Of a stretch of DNA of 6,062 bases, positions 5,373-6,062 are shown piece by piece. The position numbers and the translations under genes were made by a program. A model generated the notes under the pieces. That model worked only from the letters and a program-made list of their open reading frames with translations, was not told where the DNA came from and did not search any database. Source of the DNA: Actinomycetes bacterium (GTDB lineage: Bacteria; Actinomycetota; Coriobacteriia; Anaerosomatales; Anaerosomataceae); NCBI GenBank assembly GCA_021850085.1, contig JAJZRZ010000112.1, forward strand, positions 1-6,062. Reading direction: 5' to 3'. Position 1 is the stretch's first letter, and each line of letters starts with the position of its first letter.

Positions 5373-6062
5373 ATGCCGTCCGAACCGAGAAGCGATGTCC
5401 TTGCGGCGCTTCGCGCCTGCCGCCTGTGGCAGAACGCGAGCGACGAGGCCGTCGCGCGCCTTGCGCGAGTCACCACGGCCCAAGAGGCCCCGCGTGGGAC
5501 GATGCTGCTCGCCGAAGGTGATCCCGCCACACGTTTCGGGGTGGTGGTGACCGGACGCGTGCGCATCTTCCACTCGGGTCCGGACGGCCGGGTGATCACG
5601 CTTGAGACGATGGAGTCCGGACAGCCGTTCGCGTCGGTGGCAGCGCTCGCAGGTGGGCGGTACCCGGCGAACGCGGACGCGGTGACGGCTGCCACGGTGG
5701 CGTGGATACCTCGGAAGGCGATCTTCGAGATGCTCGCCGCCGAGCCGGAGATCGCGCGCACGGTGATCGCCGACCTCTCCATGCGCGTCATGAACCTCAC
5801 CGACATGGTGCAGACGCTCGCCCTCGACGTCCCCGCGCGTCTCGCGCGCTTCTTGTTCCAGCGCTCACTCGCGGTGGGCGAAGCCACGCCCGAGGGGTTG
5901 CGGGTGCCGCTCGGCACCACCAAGGCCGAACTCGCGTCATCGCTCGGCACGGTGCCCGAGACGCTGTCGCGAGCGCTCGCGCGCCTGCGCGACGACGGCG
6001 TGCTCGAAGTGCGCGGCACCCATGTCGTGGTCTACGACGTGGGTGCGCTGGCGCGCCTCGGT
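5373..6062 (+). CDS. Crp/Fnr-family transcriptional regulator, probably HcpR-like, 3'-truncated
   Basis: ATG 5373 opens a frame of 230 codons that reaches the window end without a stop, so only a short C-terminal piece is missing. Residues about 18-115 form the cyclic-nucleotide-binding-like beta-roll (ETMESGQPFASVAALAGG, then YPANADAV and a WIPRKAIF strand). A long dimerisation helix spans about 121-150. A winged helix-turn-helix follows at about 178-222, with the recognition helix TVPETLSRALARL; E196, S199 and R200 match the E..SR pattern of Fnr-type proteins that read TTGA half-sites. The only cysteine seen is C16, so it lacks the four-cysteine oxygen-sensing cluster of Fnr; heme or another NO-sensing mode is more likely. 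It is divergent from ygbA-fdx-hcp across a TTGAC-N4-GTCAA site, which is why HcpR is suggested; DNR or NnrR-type regulators are the alternatives. Family assignment is firm, subfamily moderate. Confidence 0.9.
   Translation, partial: MPSEPRSDVLAALRACRLWQNASDEAVARLARVTTAQEAPRGTMLLAEGDPATRFGVVVTGRVRIFHSGPDGRVITLETMESGQPFASVAALAGGRYPANADAVTAATVAWIPRKAIFEMLAAEPEIARTVIADLSMRVMNLTDMVQTLALDVPARLARFLFQRSLAVGEATPEGLRVPLGTTKAELASSLGTVPETLSRALARLRDDGVLEVRGTHVVVYDVGALARLG

Noticed and set aside
5240..6019. A 259-codon minus-strand frame opposite the regulator
   Set aside because: The + strand here encodes a textbook Crp/Fnr protein with an excellent Shine-Dalgarno; the opposite frame is Ser/Arg/Ala-rich without domains.
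1..6062. CRISPR arrays, tRNA or rRNA genes, insertion sequences, tandem repeats
   Set aside because: No regularly spaced repeats, transposase motifs, terminal inverted repeats or tRNA-like folds were noticed on reading. Nearly all of the window is accounted for by six protein genes and two short intergenic regions.

Overview
The window (6,062 bases, roughly two-thirds G+C) comes from a bacterial chromosome. It carries strong Shine-Dalgarno sequences, G/C-rich third codon positions, and TTG/GTG starts alongside ATG. The gene content points to an anaerobic or microaerobic high-GC bacterium: a class I-type hybrid-cluster protein, a clostridial-style ferredoxin and a Crp/Fnr regulator. An anaerobic actinobacterium of the Coriobacteriia type would fit. 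That placement is an inference from gene content and composition, and a high-GC deltaproteobacterium is not excluded.

Region 1 (1-2444): a 5'-truncated multi-pass membrane protein of unknown function runs on the + strand. It meets, tail to tail, a large membrane-anchored M28-family metallopeptidase on the - strand. The two genes share a CTAG tetranucleotide as the TAG stop of both.

Region 2 (2445-2685): a 241-base non-coding gap with an 11-bp inverted repeat that probably ends the hcp transcript, and a weak -10-like sequence before the peptidase.

Region 3 (2686-5243, - strand): a compact operon in the order ygbA-like, ferredoxin, hcp. The first two genes abut with no gap. Ferredoxin and hcp are separated by 62 bases that contain a 9-bp GC hairpin. 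Hcp keeps all four N-terminal cluster cysteines and all seven ligands of the hybrid cluster.

Region 4 (5244-6062): a 129-base divergent promoter region holds the palindrome TTGACGTGCGTCAA. On its other side a Crp/Fnr-family regulator reads rightward and runs off the window end.

Regions 3 and 4 read as one nitrosative-stress module. A heme- or NO-sensing Fnr-family regulator (HcpR-like) would bind the TTGAC-N4-GTCAA site and switch on ygbA-fdx-hcp. The ferredoxin would then feed electrons to Hcp for reduction of NO or hydroxylamine. Each part is known in other bacteria. The less familiar points are the inclusion of the YgbA-family gene in the ferredoxin-hcp operon, the intercistronic hairpin before hcp, and the very large acidic insertion inside the M28 peptidase domain.
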